Of a stretch of DNA of 64,000 nt, positions 22,881 through 35,619 are shown piece by piece. How positions within the stretch are numbered: the first letter of the stretch is position 1; each line of letters begins with the position of its first letter. Under the pieces are notes generated by a model. The model searched no databases. It was not told the origin of the DNA and saw nothing but the letters and a program-made list of their open reading frames with translations. The DNA lies in the NCBI RefSeq assembly GCF_000283155.1, contig NW_004454182.1, positions 6,422,493 through 6,486,492 on the forward strand. The letters are read 5' to 3'. The DNA comes from Ceratotherium simum simum (Eukaryota > Chordata > Mammalia > Perissodactyla > Rhinocerotidae). The position numbers and the translations under genes were made by a program.

Positions 22881-25599
22881 CGTTTAGTTGCAGCCAGCAT
22901 TGCAAGCAATAATGGCAGGTCACACTTGAAGCTAAATTATTAGTCTTTCACTCAGTGTTCAGTATCTTGTTGGGTGAGAGAGTAATCAGCCAACAAAAAC
23001 CAATTTAGTGGTCTAAATTTGAAACTTTAGTAAATTTGACTGTGTTTCTGTCATATTTTAGTCTTAAATCCTACCTGTCAAGGTTTTTGAATCACTCTTT
23101 ATCTCTACTAACTTTGACAATCCGTATCCCATAAAGATTCAGCGTTGTTACTTATTTGGACTCTTCTACTCCCTTTGTGGGAAGTGCTTGCAACTCTAAC
23201 TTTGTAGCATCCCATTCTTCCTTATCTTGTTAACCTGTCTGCACAAGTCAAGTCATGTATAAAGAGCCCCATTAGAACTATGTCCTCCAATCAGACAAAT
23301 CCTCAAGAAAATTGGGATTTGAATCTTCACATAACTCTTGCACCTGATTGGCTGTGTGACCTTCAGTAAAATCTTAGCCCCAAGGGCCATCTTGATAAAC
23401 GTTCACTTATCATGTGGATGATTTATTTCCCTAGGCCTCAGTTTCTCTAGCCCTAAGAATGGGAGTCACTGTAGCGTAAACACTGTTGACATCAGGTGTC
23501 TGAGTCCCCTTTTGCTCTGTTCTGTTCTTCCTGCGGGAATTTATCCTCACTCAGAACAGAGGCAGCCTCCTGAATCTGAATGAGAGTTTGAAATCACGTG
23601 GTAGCAGTGGTCCTGCGGTAAATTTCAGTGAGGGTGATATTGTTTGTGAAAGGTTCAGTGTGTTTTCTGCTTTAGAAAAGGGGCATTTTTTTAGAACTTG
23701 TAAAACTCAATTCTGAATGCAGGTGATTGTTCTGTGGTCAGTATATCCAGATTTAACACAGATCTTTCAATTTAGGTGATTTACACACTGCTTATTAGGA
23801 TGAGAATTTTAAGTTCTTTAGAAGAAATATGCTTCACATACTGTAGGATCATAGAATAATGAATTCTATACTATAGTGGTTATTTGTGCACAGATTTTCT
23901 CTTCAATCTACCTCCTGTGGTATAACTTAGATCCCAATAGCTACTATAAATTAAGCTTATTCCTACTCAGCTTACTGTAAGGCCCACGGGGCTCAGAGGC
24001 AGCCATGTTCAGAAAAAAATGGAGCGGTAAATCCGCTGTCATTTTTCTCATATGAGAACCATATAAAAAAAATACTGATTGTATTGTTTCATGATCACTT
24101 AGGTGACATTGAAATATGCCTGATTTCTTTAGGCTTGATAAACCTGATCCCTTCCTTTCTTACTGTCTTGTGTTTATTTTCCACCATGAACTTAGTGGTT
24201 TTCTAGCTAGTTTTTTTTAAGTCTCTCAAAATAATTTACTGTGTAGGTGTTCTATGTCTTAGGGAAAAAAATTATAAATTGTATTTATTATCCCAAGGAA
24301 ATTTTTGAATCTGTTAATTTGAATTAAAATGTTATATGCCATGACAGATTTTTTAAATGAGTATACCCATGCCTAGGATTTCCTTTTTGCTTCCTTAAAC
24401 CTCATTTCTCATCTTAAGTCAGTTTAAATTGTTTTTTAACAGTTTATGGAGACACATCATATCTGAATAAAAGCCAGTTCAGTTTCATGTCAAATTTGTA
24501 TTATATTGTTTTATTAAAAGCCTGCCGTTGTGTTCCTTTAATAATGTACTAGAGTATCTTTTTCAATTTGGAACACCTAATTGATTTGCATCTTTTAAAA
24601 ACCATAAGGCCTTAATTTCCACCGAGATCTAGTATATAGGAGATTTTAAAGCTCAATTGACTGGATATACAATTTAACCGGAAATAAAGATGAAAAATGC
24701 TCCTTTCAATTCTTGCCAAGTTCATCAGAAGCCTTTTATTGAGAATTTTAGATCCAAGGCATTTGGGAGTGAAACCAGGTGCAAAATAATATGTTGTGAG
24801 CTGTTTTACAATATTAGCGAGGAAGAGAAAGATTATAACTAGTGCCAGATTATAAATATGTCACATTCTTCCTAAAACTCGAGCCAGGTAACTGTAGAAT
24901 GCCAGCCAGCTAGTGAAGTGTTAATATGGATTTTAAGTAATTTTCATTATATGCTGAGATCCTTATTGCTCTAATGGAGTAAATTAAAAGGCAGAACTTT
25001 GCATTCACTTTAACGTAAGGGTGGAAGAATTAAGCCCAGAATTTTAAGGAGTATGATTATTCCTTTCCACAATTGTATCCACATTAGTATCCTTTCAGTG
25101 GCAGAATTTATCTCTGTCACTGCTTGAAAATGACAAGTTGGAAATAGCCTCTTTTCATCTTAAAACAGTTGAATTTCCACCAACCTGTTTTTAAAATACA
25201 AGTTTGGCTATGGTGTTCAACGTCCATACAAAACCAGGGCTTTTCTCTCTTGTCATATTTAACATATTATATTCACAGATTATGATGTAATGAGAGCCAA
25301 TTTTTTTCTGTTGCTCTTCTTCGTGATAGGTTCATTGACTCTCTCCCTTTTGAGTGCCTCTTTAGTGAAGCTGGAAAACAGCTGTCTGAATGTGGCTATT
25401 ATTTCTGGGGTTTAACAGACATGTGCCTTGGATAAATTAAGGAGCAGTCAAAAGAGGTCCATAAATATGAATACTTTGCCAGCTGCTTTTCCATTAAACT
25501 CTGTTGGTTGAATGAAATTAGTAAATAATTATGTTGGTGGGGAATCTACTATATCCAAATGTAATATAATGTCTTCCTTTAACAACAGAGTTTAATTTT

Positions 25600-25960
25600 T
25601 TCCTATACACCAAATTAGTTCTTAGGGTAATCTACATTGCAAATTGGCCGATTTGCATTAAAACTATGCCTACTTGTTCTGATTTGTCAACAGCTCTTTT
25701 TTTCCAAAAGTCTTTAACATTAAGCATGGATGGGTAAGACCATCTGCTTATGGAGCCTGCCTGCAGCTCCATCGCTTAACACATGAGACAGGTTACAGCT
25801 GTTTAATTGTTATGGTGCTGAATGATTATCATTCTATCCAAAATTAATATTTATATACGTATGCATAGAAAGCATGTGGTTAAACATAAGTGATCTAATT
25901 GTGAATTAATGGCACTAGGTATTCATTAATTAGTCCCCACATGAACAATGAGGTGTAAAA
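25600..25960. promoter_or_regulatory. Candidate conserved noncoding element
   Basis: This repeat-free stretch has octamer-like 'atttgcat', E-box-like 'acagctgttt' and many ATTA/TAAT cores (tgtttaattg, ttcattaattagt, gtgaattaatgg). It is the type of composition found in deeply conserved intronic enhancers of neural genes. The claim rests on motif density alone. Confidence 0.25.
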
Positions 25961-27004
25961 TAATGCTTTTCACAACTCTCCAACTCTTGGCTTTTAAGAT
26001 GGGTCCCCAGTTGAGTATTATGCATGTGAGTAATCCAGTCCAAATACATTGGTATATGCAAGAAAAAAAATCACCATATAGCTGCCATAAAAAGCAAAGA
26101 GAAGACTATCTGTGTTGTTATTGCCCATACCCTATCTCTTTCCTGTCCCCAAAAGCGTTATCCTCTGAACTGTCACCAGCATAGGTACAAGCCACCTACT
26201 AAAAGCCTAGATGTGCAGTTACTGTTGCATGTACCAGCATGTCACCCACAGCAACTACTACAAGCTATTGGGAAAGCTTCTCTCAGCCAAAGACAGGTTT
26301 CCTCCTGTATCTAGGAATGGTGACAATGCAAACTTACATCATTCTGCTACAAAAGTTAGCAATATATATACTGTCACATCTGCTCAGTACATTACAGAAT
26401 GAAAATTTTTCAGCAAAATTGCAATATAAGGATAGGGATATGCATGTAAAATAGGATATTTAAATGTCTTAGTTTCCAAGTACTTACTGTAAAAGTGATT
26501 TGTATTTCTGTATTTATGAGCAGATTATACAGATATTTATAGGGAAATTTAAACTCCAAAGAAAATATTAATTTACCTTGCTCAAATAAAATTACTAATG
26601 AGGGAACACAAAATATATAAAGACAAGTTGTGATGTGTTCTTTATTCCAAAAAGCTGAATCACATTTTGATGGGAATTATGCATCTACAGCAACAGAAGG
26701 TTTATGTGAGACAAAGAATAAGAAAGCTTCATGAGACAAAAGTGGAGTGTCCACAGTCTGGGAATTAGCCAGTTCATATAAAGGATGTTCCCATTAAAGG
26801 GAGTATATCTTGAGGAGGTGGAGTATGAGGGGTTTTATCCTGACATTACTGGGGCAGAGCGGACCTCATAGCTTATGAAATCAAGTCATTGGCAGTCCCA
26901 AGATGCTTTGCTTAAAGTAAGATTTCTTTTTCTTCATAGTCTCTTAAAGATACTAGTTACTTCATGAATTTGTCCTTTTTAAACTATCTTTATTCATAAG
27001 ATGA

Positions 27005-27255
27005 ATTAATATGTAATATTTATTGTTTACTGTGTGCTAAGGCACAACGCAAAGATCTCTGCATACATGATCTTGCTTAATCCTCACAACAACCTTATCA
27101 GGTAGAAGCTATTAAAATCTCCGTTGACGGAACCCAGGCTCAGAGAGGTTACATAACTTTTCTATGGATGCAAGCTAGTAACAGGACCGGAACCTAAAGC
27201 CACTTGAGCCATACCCAAGCCCATACTCTTAAGCGCTAGAATATGCTGCCCCCTA
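27005..27255 (-). repeat. MIR SINE remnant (antisense)
   Basis: On the + strand this is the reverse MIR: 'tttactgtgtgctaaggcac', 'cttaatcctcacaacaacct', 'ggctcagagaggttacataa' and 'actcttaagcgctagaatat'. Confidence 0.82.
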
Positions 27256-28291
27256 AATTACTTTTTAATTGTTTCTGTGTGTATGTGGATAGTGGAATAG
27301 GTGAAAATTAAATTTTTTTCTGTGATAAAGATAAATTAGTATCTACGTCCCTGTCACAAAAGATTGAATTGTCGTAGAAACAGATGCGCTGGATATCAGT
27401 GATGTATCAATAATAAAAGGTCACTTTTTTTTATGCAGGAAAATTTGCATTATAGCTGATAACAGGATCCATAGTTTGCCAAAATGAAGAATAACAATTG
27501 CAACAACAACAAAAAAAGTTCTAGGAAAATCAATTTATACTGCAAAGGATTTAAGAAAGTTGTAAACTATTTATTGAAAACTCTACACACCTTCTTCCGA
27601 AATTTAAATTTATTTCCAGTTTTTTGTCAACTGAAATGAGTGGGCTGAATTCTGTGTACAGACACTGACCACTGAAACACACTCCTGGCAAGTGGTAGAT
27701 GATTCATATAACCAGAATCTGCTCAGGAAAAAAGCCTCAGAAAAGTTTAGTACCAAAAATACAAGTGGTAAACATCTGTGCACACTCTCACCCACAAGTG
27801 AAGAAAAATTACTCTCTCTGTAAATCATCTTTGAAAAGAGCCATTTATCTGCAATTTTCCCAAAATAAATTACAGTTTATCTTAGGTATGTTAAAAGGAT
27901 TGTTCAACTTTATTATTTTTCTTGATATCATCAAGAAAACTGAAAAGAGAAAGACCTAGTATCCCTTACATACTTATTGACAAGTCTTAGTCTATGAATT
28001 TTTCTTAAATATTAAATTTTATGAATAGACAAAAGTAATGATGGTAGACAAGAAATTATACTCGTTGATATTGACCAAATCTGTAGATCATTTTTATGGT
28101 GTCCTGCCATTAGACTTGTTAGTACTACAAGACACCACTTTAATAATTGTTATAACCAAGTCCATTGTATCAAAATGTTAAAGATCTAAATATTCATTTG
28201 GTGTAAAAATATTTGTGTTATAATTTTTATTTATTAATGTTAAGAGCTGTCTCTGGATAGTTTAGTTCTCAAATCAGGGTACTAAAATATA

Positions 28292-28549
28292 CCTGATTTT
28301 TTTGTGTGTGTGAGAAAGATCAGCCCTGAGCTAACATCTATGCCAATCCTCCTTTTTGTTTTTTTGCTGAGGAAGACTGGCCCTGGGCTAACATCCGTGC
28401 CCATCTTCCTCCACTTTATATGGGACACTGCCAGAGCATGGCCTGACAAGCGGTGCATCAGTGCACACCTGGGATCTGAAGCAGGGCCGCCAGCAGCGGA
28501 GCACGTGCACTTAACCACTACGCCACAGGGCCGGCCCCCTGATTTTTTT
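28292..28549 (-). mobile_element. ERE SINE (antisense), with 12-bp target-site duplication
   Basis: The antisense element body is 28304-28537, running from 'gagaaagatcagccctgagc' to 'cgccacagggccggcc'. The exact duplication cctgattttttt is at 28292-28303 and 28538-28549. It is of the short subtype. The open frames 28282-28558 on both strands are translations of this SINE. Confidence 0.92.
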
Positions 28550-30143
28550 TTAATCTAGGAAATCCTAAGAAAATGTGATTTTGTTTATGGCATTCAATGA
28601 ACTCAAACAAGGAGTAAAAATATAAAGGAGAAGTGTGTTACTAAGTGTTTATGTATGTGGTCCAGTAGATGAAATCATGCCATGTGCAGTGATCACCACG
28701 AAACTCATGTATCACACGCCAAACAATAATCATCTCTTTGCATAGGCTGTGCACATGCCAACGTCAGGGAGCATGCTGTCCGTGTTCTGCGTGCTCCACT
28801 GTTACTTCCATATGTAGATGTAGTCTACAGTAAGACATGAAATTCTAAACTGAAGGCAAACACCAAATATTATTCTACCAGTTGTCTATACAAAACTCTG
28901 CAGCTTATAATGGCACTTTTTCAGCAGCGCTGACTTGATAAAATTTCGTTTATCCCAAAGCACCTTTTCCATAGACTCTAGATCTTTCTGGGATGACTTA
29001 AATCAGGAAAAATATGATTTCACTCTTTTGGAATGTCTTGGTATAAACAGTGTTCCAAACTGAAGTATGGTATTTTGCTTGGGTAGGTGCGTGCAAGAAG
29101 CAATGTATTTGTACAGATCATTTTTTCACCAAATTTCCAATATATAAAAAGAATTAAATATGCAAACTTTCAAAAACAATTTCTTTGAAGCAGGTTTTCA
29201 AGAATGTATTGCCAATTTTAGGGCAGCCAAAACTCTTTCAGGCAGACATGCATGCATGTGCATACACACACACACACCATTTTTCTTTACTGGCACCACC
29301 TCACTTACTAGTTGTTAAAATTCAAATTAAGTGACTCTCCTAAATAGGATAAGATATTTTCTATGTTTTATCCTAATATTAGAATGAGAATTCTATGGTG
29401 AGGGAGAACATATTTTAAGAGGCCTGAGTAAATTGCTTTATGGTGTTTAAAATTATGTCACTGTCACAATCCTTTGTGAAAGGATAATCAGTAATAAAAC
29501 AGTGCAGTGCGAACCAATTAAGGAGCATCAAATCAATGGGTATGCAGCCTGCGCGCTGATTTACACAGTTGCTGATTGAAATAAATGGATTTAATATGTA
29601 CTTATTTGCAGGCTGTAGCTTTTCTGTCATCCTACAGGAACTGGTACATGAATAATCCAAGAATGATACCTACTTACAACTTTAATGAGATACTAATGTG
29701 AATCATTTTTTAAGTCTGTGTTATAAAATATTATGAAACACACAGTGCTAAATAAAATTTTGTCCTCAACTCCAAGGACTTTGCAGTAATCGCCACAGTG
29801 AAGAATATGTGTGTATTTTATTATGTACTCATCTTGATTGAATTATCCTCTTTTGAAGACAGGCCCCTAAGATTTTATTGTTGTAATTAAACCGAGAAAT
29901 ATTTCCGGCATTCTGGATTCTGTGTTATTTGCCGATGTCTAGGCCATGCTCAGGAGTCAATTCAGTAGCCCAGTGAAAATACTCTACTAACATGCTCCAA
30001 CCAAGTACTTTGTCGACAGCAGAAACCATGTGAATAGCTCATAGCTATACGCATCAGCAACGATGTATACACAGTCAAACTATTTGTATTTTTCCCTCGT
30101 GAGCTGCCTAATGTGTATATAACCAACTTGGTTTGCCTTTGTT

Positions 30144-30517
30144 TCTTCTCTGTGTGTTTTTTTTTTTTAACGGTATGACTTTTTAAATTTTAATTTTAAA
30201 TGGACTTTATTTATTTATTTGTGAGGAAGATCAGCCCTGAGCTAACATCCGTGCTAATCCTCCTCTTTTTGCTGAGGAAGACCGGCTCTGCGCTAACGTC
30301 TATTGCCCATTCTCCTCCTTTTTTTCTTCCCCAAAGCCCCAGTAGATAGTTGTATGTCATAGCTGCACATCCTTCTAGTTGCTGTATGTGGGACGCGGCC
30401 TCAGCATAGCTGGAGAAGCGGTGGGTCGGTGTGCACCCGGGATCCGAACCCGGGCCGCCAGTAGCGGAGCGCGCACACTTAACCGCTAAGCCACGGGGCC
30501 GGTCCTCTTCTCTGTGT
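30144..30517 (-). mobile_element. ERE SINE (antisense), long subtype, left arm of palindrome
   Basis: The antisense long ERE (about 300 bases plus tail) runs to 'aaccgctaagccacggggcc' and its end at 30505. It includes the extra segment 'agatagttgtatgtcatag' absent from the short subtype. The duplication tcttctctgtgt lies at 30144-30155 and 30506-30517. Between the element and the upstream duplication there is an extra A/T-rich stretch with a second T-run (30156-30213), which could be a 3' transduced flank. Confidence 0.88.
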
Positions 30518-30652
30518 TTTTAAGAATCAGTTTGACAGGGCCGGCCACGGGGCCAGTCCTCTTCTCTGTGTTTTTAAGAATCAGTTTGACAGGGCCGGCC
30601 ACGGGGCCAGTCCTCTTCTCTGTGTTTTTAAGAATCAGTTTGACAGGGCCGG
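30491..30652 (+). repeat. 54-bp tandem repeat, three copies, at centre of ERE palindrome
   Basis: Three head-to-tail units start at 30491, 30545 and 30599 with period exactly 54. Each contains a fragment of an ERE 5' end (ccacggggcc), then the single-copy spacer tcttctctgtgtttttaaga, then atcagtttgacag and ggccgg. Units two and three are identical; unit one differs at one base (ggtcc against agtcc). The junctions sit in GC-rich ERE ends that are complementary to each other. Confidence 0.93.
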
Positions 30653-30956
30653 CCCCGTGGCTTAGCGGTTAAGTGTGCGCGCTCCGCTACTGGCGGCCCG
30701 GGTTCGGATCCCGGGCGCGCACCGACCCACCGCTTCTCCGGCTATGCTGAGGCCGCGTCCCACATACAGCAACTAGAAGGATGTGCAGCTATGACATACA
30801 ACTATCTACTGGGGCTTTGGGGAAGAAAAAAAAGGAGGAGAATGGGCAATAGACGTTAGCGCAGAGCCGGTCTTCCTCAGCAAAAAGAGGAAGATTAGCA
30901 CGGATGTTAGCTCAGGGCTGATCTTCCTCACACACACAAAAAAATCAGTTTGACAG
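30633..30956 (+). mobile_element. ERE SINE (sense), long subtype, right arm of palindrome
   Basis: The sense element body is 30647-30942. It starts ggccggccccgtggcttagc, has the B box 'ggttcggatcc', and ends 'ctgatcttcctcacacac' plus A's. The duplication aatcagtttgacag is at 30633-30646 and 30943-30956. By eye it differs from the reverse complement of the left arm at only about six positions over roughly 290 bases. Confidence 0.9.
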
Positions 30957-31527
30957 TAAAAGGAAAGCAAATTTGGAATTAATGCTATTCCGTATAGACC
31001 TCCAAAGATCCCAGTTCCTCCCCAAAGCAGACACTATCTTTTGACCTCTTTGTTAAATGAACAGCCTTCTTTGGGACTACTGTTCAGCAGATATTTCTTG
31101 CACAACATTTATACATCAACTGAACTGCTTTTATTGTTTGATTTTTCAAACTCACTTGTTTTCAATTTTCCTGGTTTTATCCCTCAGTTTTAATATCTTG
31201 CCAATTGGTTTTCCAAACTCTGGGTTTTTAGAACAGGTTACAGTAGTTCTTATCATAAAGCTTCTTTAGTCTACTTAAGGTACTCTCATTTATGAGGTTG
31301 TGTCAACAGATTAATATTTCAAGTTCATCTGAATTTTAATCTTACTTTCTGGTTTCTCCCTTTAACTGTCAATGTTGAATTACAGATTTCCACATTCTTT
31401 TCATCTTATTTTTTCATTCAGATAAATTCATTGACCAATCCAAAACCAGATGATGCTTCTAGTCTACCTTACGCAGGTACACAGTTCTGGTTCTTCTGAG
31501 TTGTAAATATAGCTTATTTATTAAGTA

Positions 31528-31795
31528 TGTGGACTTCAGCCTCAGGCTACCTGGTTGGAATTTTGGCTTTGCCACTTGTTAGCATTTTGACCTTGAGAAA
31601 GTTATTTAATTTCCTGTGCCTCAGTTTCTTCGTTTGTGAAAGAGAAATGGGAAATTGTGAAAGAGAAGATAATAAAAGTACCTATTACCCCAGAGGGTGG
31701 TGAAAATTAAATCAGCTAATTCATGTGAAATGCTTAGCATAGGTTTCAGCACATAGTACCAGTGAGTAAATGGTGGTTATTATTAACACTACTAT
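31528..31795 (+). repeat. MIR SINE remnant
   Basis: The MIR wording is 'ctacctggttggaattttgg', 'tttgccacttgttagc', 'gaccttgagaaagttattta', 'ctgtgcctcagtttcttcgt' and 'tcagcacatagtacc'. It contains a short internal duplication of 'gaaagagaa'. Confidence 0.8.
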
Positions 31796-31984
31796 AGTTG
31801 GGATAGATGCGTTGGCCACGAGGAGGGGAACAGGTGGATGAAGGAGAGGTGAAGGATGTTGTCAATGAGGTATTGCTCACATAGTCTTCTTTCTCAAAAG
31901 GTAGCCTCTGTATTATTCATAGAATTTCTTCAAAAGCTGCAAACACATATAGGACGTACTAGGACCACCATAGTAAGCTACATT

Positions 31985-32110
31985 TAATCATTTATTCAGC
32001 AGATATTAAGAATCCCTTATGAGCCGGGTAATAGGAATACAGTGATTCTCATGGCGTGGAGTTTACATGTCTAATGGGGAAGATTTACACATGAGTCATA
32101 TTATTAAAGC
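31985..32110 (-). repeat. L2 LINE 3' fragment (antisense)
   Basis: On the + strand 'catttattcagcagatatta', 'cttatgagccgggtaatagg' and 'aatacagtgattctc' follow the reverse of an L2 3' end. It is diverged and its boundaries are approximate. Confidence 0.55.
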
Positions 32111-33084
32111 CTTGTATTTTCATGAAATTTCTTAAGTGAAATGAACTGATCACAGCTAGTTCTTGATTCTTCTCTTCTCCTTTTACACTTACCCTGGTGT
32201 TCATACTTCTAGGCTTCATCCGTGAGAAGTATTCAGGGGGAGAAAAGGAAGAATCAGATAACTAGAGGAAATGCAGGGAGGAGAGCTGCCCGTAATTTTG
32301 ATAGATAAGCCAAGGAGGCAATAATATGTAGGTAGAATTTCCAAAAAGATGCTGTTTGTCCCTACTCTACATGTTAGTAATTAAAAATGGTGCAACAAGA
32401 CTATAAATGAGCAAACTCCCTCCTAAGGGGCCCTAGAATCCAGGTCCATTACTAAGGGGTACAGACAAGAGCAAATCATTTTGGGTCCACCTCCACCCAC
32501 CTTCCCCAGAACACAAGGGGGGAAATATGGTAAGTAGGGGCCTTGAAAAGAAAAAGAATTCTTTTTAAAAAGAAACACCTAGAGGGGAGGGTGTGAAAGG
32601 ATCCAGCACTAGTCATTTGCTTTGGTGATACTGAGGATTATAGGCTAATAGTATAATAAAAATATTTTTGAGCCAGACCTTCCTCCTACGTCTAAAATGT
32701 CACTGAGTCTTTGCCTGCCGGTACCAGCAAGTAGACCAGGAACCTGCCATGCAGGGGCTTGAAACCCGAGCAGTTGTTTCATTTTCAGGGATGACTGTGT
32801 ATCTGAAGAGAGAGACAGTTAAGGCCAAGAATTAGCCCTGGCATTTAAGAGACACTCACCTGCATTCTGCCATTTAAGGCGGATGCACCTGGCACTTTCC
32901 CAAGGAAGCCGTGTAGAAGACATCTCGAAGATGGTGGTACTACGCTATGGCTTTTGGGGAAGAAGTATCTGCTTAAATGCATGTTAGGTCAGGAATGATT
33001 GCACAGTATTTCTGAGGGCCTTTCATCGGTTACTTCTACTGAAAAAAAAAATTTTGTTGTTGTTTCTAAATCTCCAAGAAGAGG

Positions 33085-33300
33085 CATTATGACATAGTGG
33101 TTGAGAGAGCGAGCTCTGGAGCCAAACAGCCTGTGACCTTGTCCGGATTGTGCCTCTCGCCTCTTCTCAGTTTCTTCATCGTGTTTACCGTATCCACTGT
33201 ATTTACATCATAGAGTCATGGCGAAGATTAAATGAGAGAATAATATAAAACACTTAGAGCAGTTTCTGACTCCAAGTAAGTCTTTATTATTATCTTCAGG
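33085..33300 (+). repeat. MIR SINE remnant
   Basis: The MIR wording is 'gacatagtggttgagagagc', 'gagctctggagccaaacagc', 'ctcagtttcttcatc', 'ggcgaagattaaatgagaga' and 'acacttagagcagtttctga'. Confidence 0.75.
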
Positions 33301-33439
33301 GCACAAGGCTGGGATCAGAGGTACTTCATGTGTGTCCCCTGGGTCATTCTAAACCTGGTCTCAGCCAGGAGAAAGAGACCTGGCCCAGAGCTAGAAATTC
33401 AGGAATCGTTAATACATCAGCCGGGTGTTTCTAATCTGC

Positions 33440-33600
33440 AGGTTCTAGAACCAGAGCTCACGGAAGAAATGAAATCATAGGGAGCATTTTGTGTTTGTGA
33501 ACAGGTGTGCGTTTTTTCCGGGGGAGAATCCATAACTCGCACCACTTTTCTCAGGATCTGAGACCTCAAAAAGATTAAGAAGCACTACCTTACAGGAAAT
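33440..33600 (+). repeat. Possible hAT-Charlie-type DNA transposon remnant
   Basis: The 3' part reads like the tail of a mammalian hAT element: 'tcaggatctgagacctcaaa', then 'aagattaagaagcact'. I cannot define the other end, so the family and limits are uncertain. Confidence 0.35.
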
Positions 33601-35602
33601 ATGGTAATACCTCCTTTGTCCCACGCAGGTCTTAAAAGATCGTTGAAACCCTAGGGAAAGTATTTTATGAATACGACATTTTACTGGAGAATAGTTTTTT
33701 AGAGGGCTCCATTTTATATGTCGAGCACTCATTTTTATAAGAGTTTTCTTCTATAAAACAAATTGAAAACTTAGTAAATCTAAAAGCAATGACTTGCCTT
33801 TAGTATGAGAACACACTGGTTAGTCTCCAGAGGGATTTCTTCGCAACTTAATGTGCATTTCAGCAATTGTTAGGTGTATTAATTTTTAAATATTCCGTAT
33901 TATTTTTACGATTATTGTTCCTAATGGCTTCTTACAACATGCCTGCTTTTTCTGATTATTTCCTATAGTAGCTTATATAATGATATTTTCATTGTTGCAA
34001 TTATTATTTTAATAATTATTTGAACCTCCTATATCGAGGTCTCCTTTTAACTTCTTCATTATTGAGAACCAAGCTTTTGTGGTATGGTCAGAAATTTTAC
34101 TCTTCGAGGCCAAAATATAGGTGGTGATTTTCCCCCATTTCTCTCTTAGTTTTAAGCTGTCAGCTCACAGTTATTCCCTCTGATATAAAATGCAAATGAG
34201 AAATCTTGGTATCTTTTTCTCAGTACAGATATTTTTCTTCTGGTTGGTTACAACTTTTTGCAAAACTTGTATTAAATATTTTTAATATTTAAAGCATTAC
34301 ATAAATTTTGACCTGCCATATATTTTAAATATATTTTCTAATTTCAGCTCCACCTTTGATGTTCTCTTGACCCAATGACAAACCTACCTCTATCTGTAAT
34401 CAGTCCATGGTTTTGCATAATTGATTCTGTTTGCTAAAATAATGGGATTGGCTGGATTAGAAATAACTTATTCCTCCTTTAAAAGTGCTAATCTAGATCA
34501 GAATTAATTACGTTCCTTATTTTGGTTGTGGACCTGATGTAAAAGCAAAAGGCTTGCTCTCCAACTATGATTGATTTTGTTATTATGTTATTACTTTTTA
34601 TGAACTAATTTATAAACTAATTTTATAAATTCTTATAAACTAAGAATTCTCTCAGAAACACTACCTATCTGAATCAGAATCTCCAGAATTTCTAATGACA
34701 CTTGGCTTATGTTCAGATCATCAATTAAGCTATTATGGGCCTCTACTAGATTATATAATGTTTAGACAGAATTATTAAGAAATTATATGAATGACATTAT
34801 ACCATAAGACATTTTTATTTTAGTATTTGAAAATAGGATTGTTTTTATTAAATTGTAATTTCAGGAGTAGTGCCTAATGCTGTTTCTTCTTCACCTTAAT
34901 TTCCCCTGCAATATATTGTCAATTAGCTATAAACACACTTATTTTTAAATGCAATTCAGAAGCCTCTAGTGGAATCCTGTGGCAAAGTGAAGAATCCTTT
35001 TATGTCCACAGTACAGACGTGTCAAAGCCACTTATGGTTTTGTTTATGCACATGACAGAACTACGAGACCTGAGTGGCTCAACTGAAAGTTAGAGTTTAA
35101 ATCATTGTTAAGAGTTCTGCCACCACTTGCGTATGTCAGTAATGAAAAATAATCAACGTAAGCATCTTTGAAAAGCAATTTTAGATCATTAAAGATGTAT
35201 GAATTTTGACAAAGCAAGAAAATTTCAGGCTTATTAAGAATATATCAGGTCTCCACGTTGAGTGAAGGGAGAGGGGTATTTATGTCTCTATTCAAGAAGA
35301 AAGGTGTAGCCTCATTGTGACCTCGTGAAAGATTAAATGGACAGGTACAGTCAAGGACTTCAGTTTTAATCCTGACTATTCCTACAAAGCTGTTGTGAGA
35401 AACAGACTATTCCAGTGTGAATCCCAAGAAGAAACAGGATCTTAGAACAGTTCATATTTCCTAATGGACTACATATGGGATACGTCATTGTCCATCTGAT
35501 GTATGATCAAGGGTTACTGGGTAATCATTTTCTACAGAACTCACACAAGCTTTTTTCATAATACATTAAATTTGCTCCATTTGCTCAAAGATTCTCAATT
35601 TC

Positions 35603-35619
35603 TTTTTTTTTTTTTTTTT
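35603..35619. repeat. Poly-T run (17 T)
   Basis: An uninterrupted run of 17 T is preceded by ttc. No SINE body is attached on either side, so it is a simple homopolymer. Confidence 0.9.

Noticed and set aside
28282..28558. Open frames of 78 and 84 codons on opposite strands
   Set aside because: They are translations of an ERE SINE.
30491..30652. Regular repeat resembling a CRISPR array
   Set aside because: The units are contiguous with no unique spacers, derive from SINE ends and sit in a mammalian intron. This is a tandem duplication.
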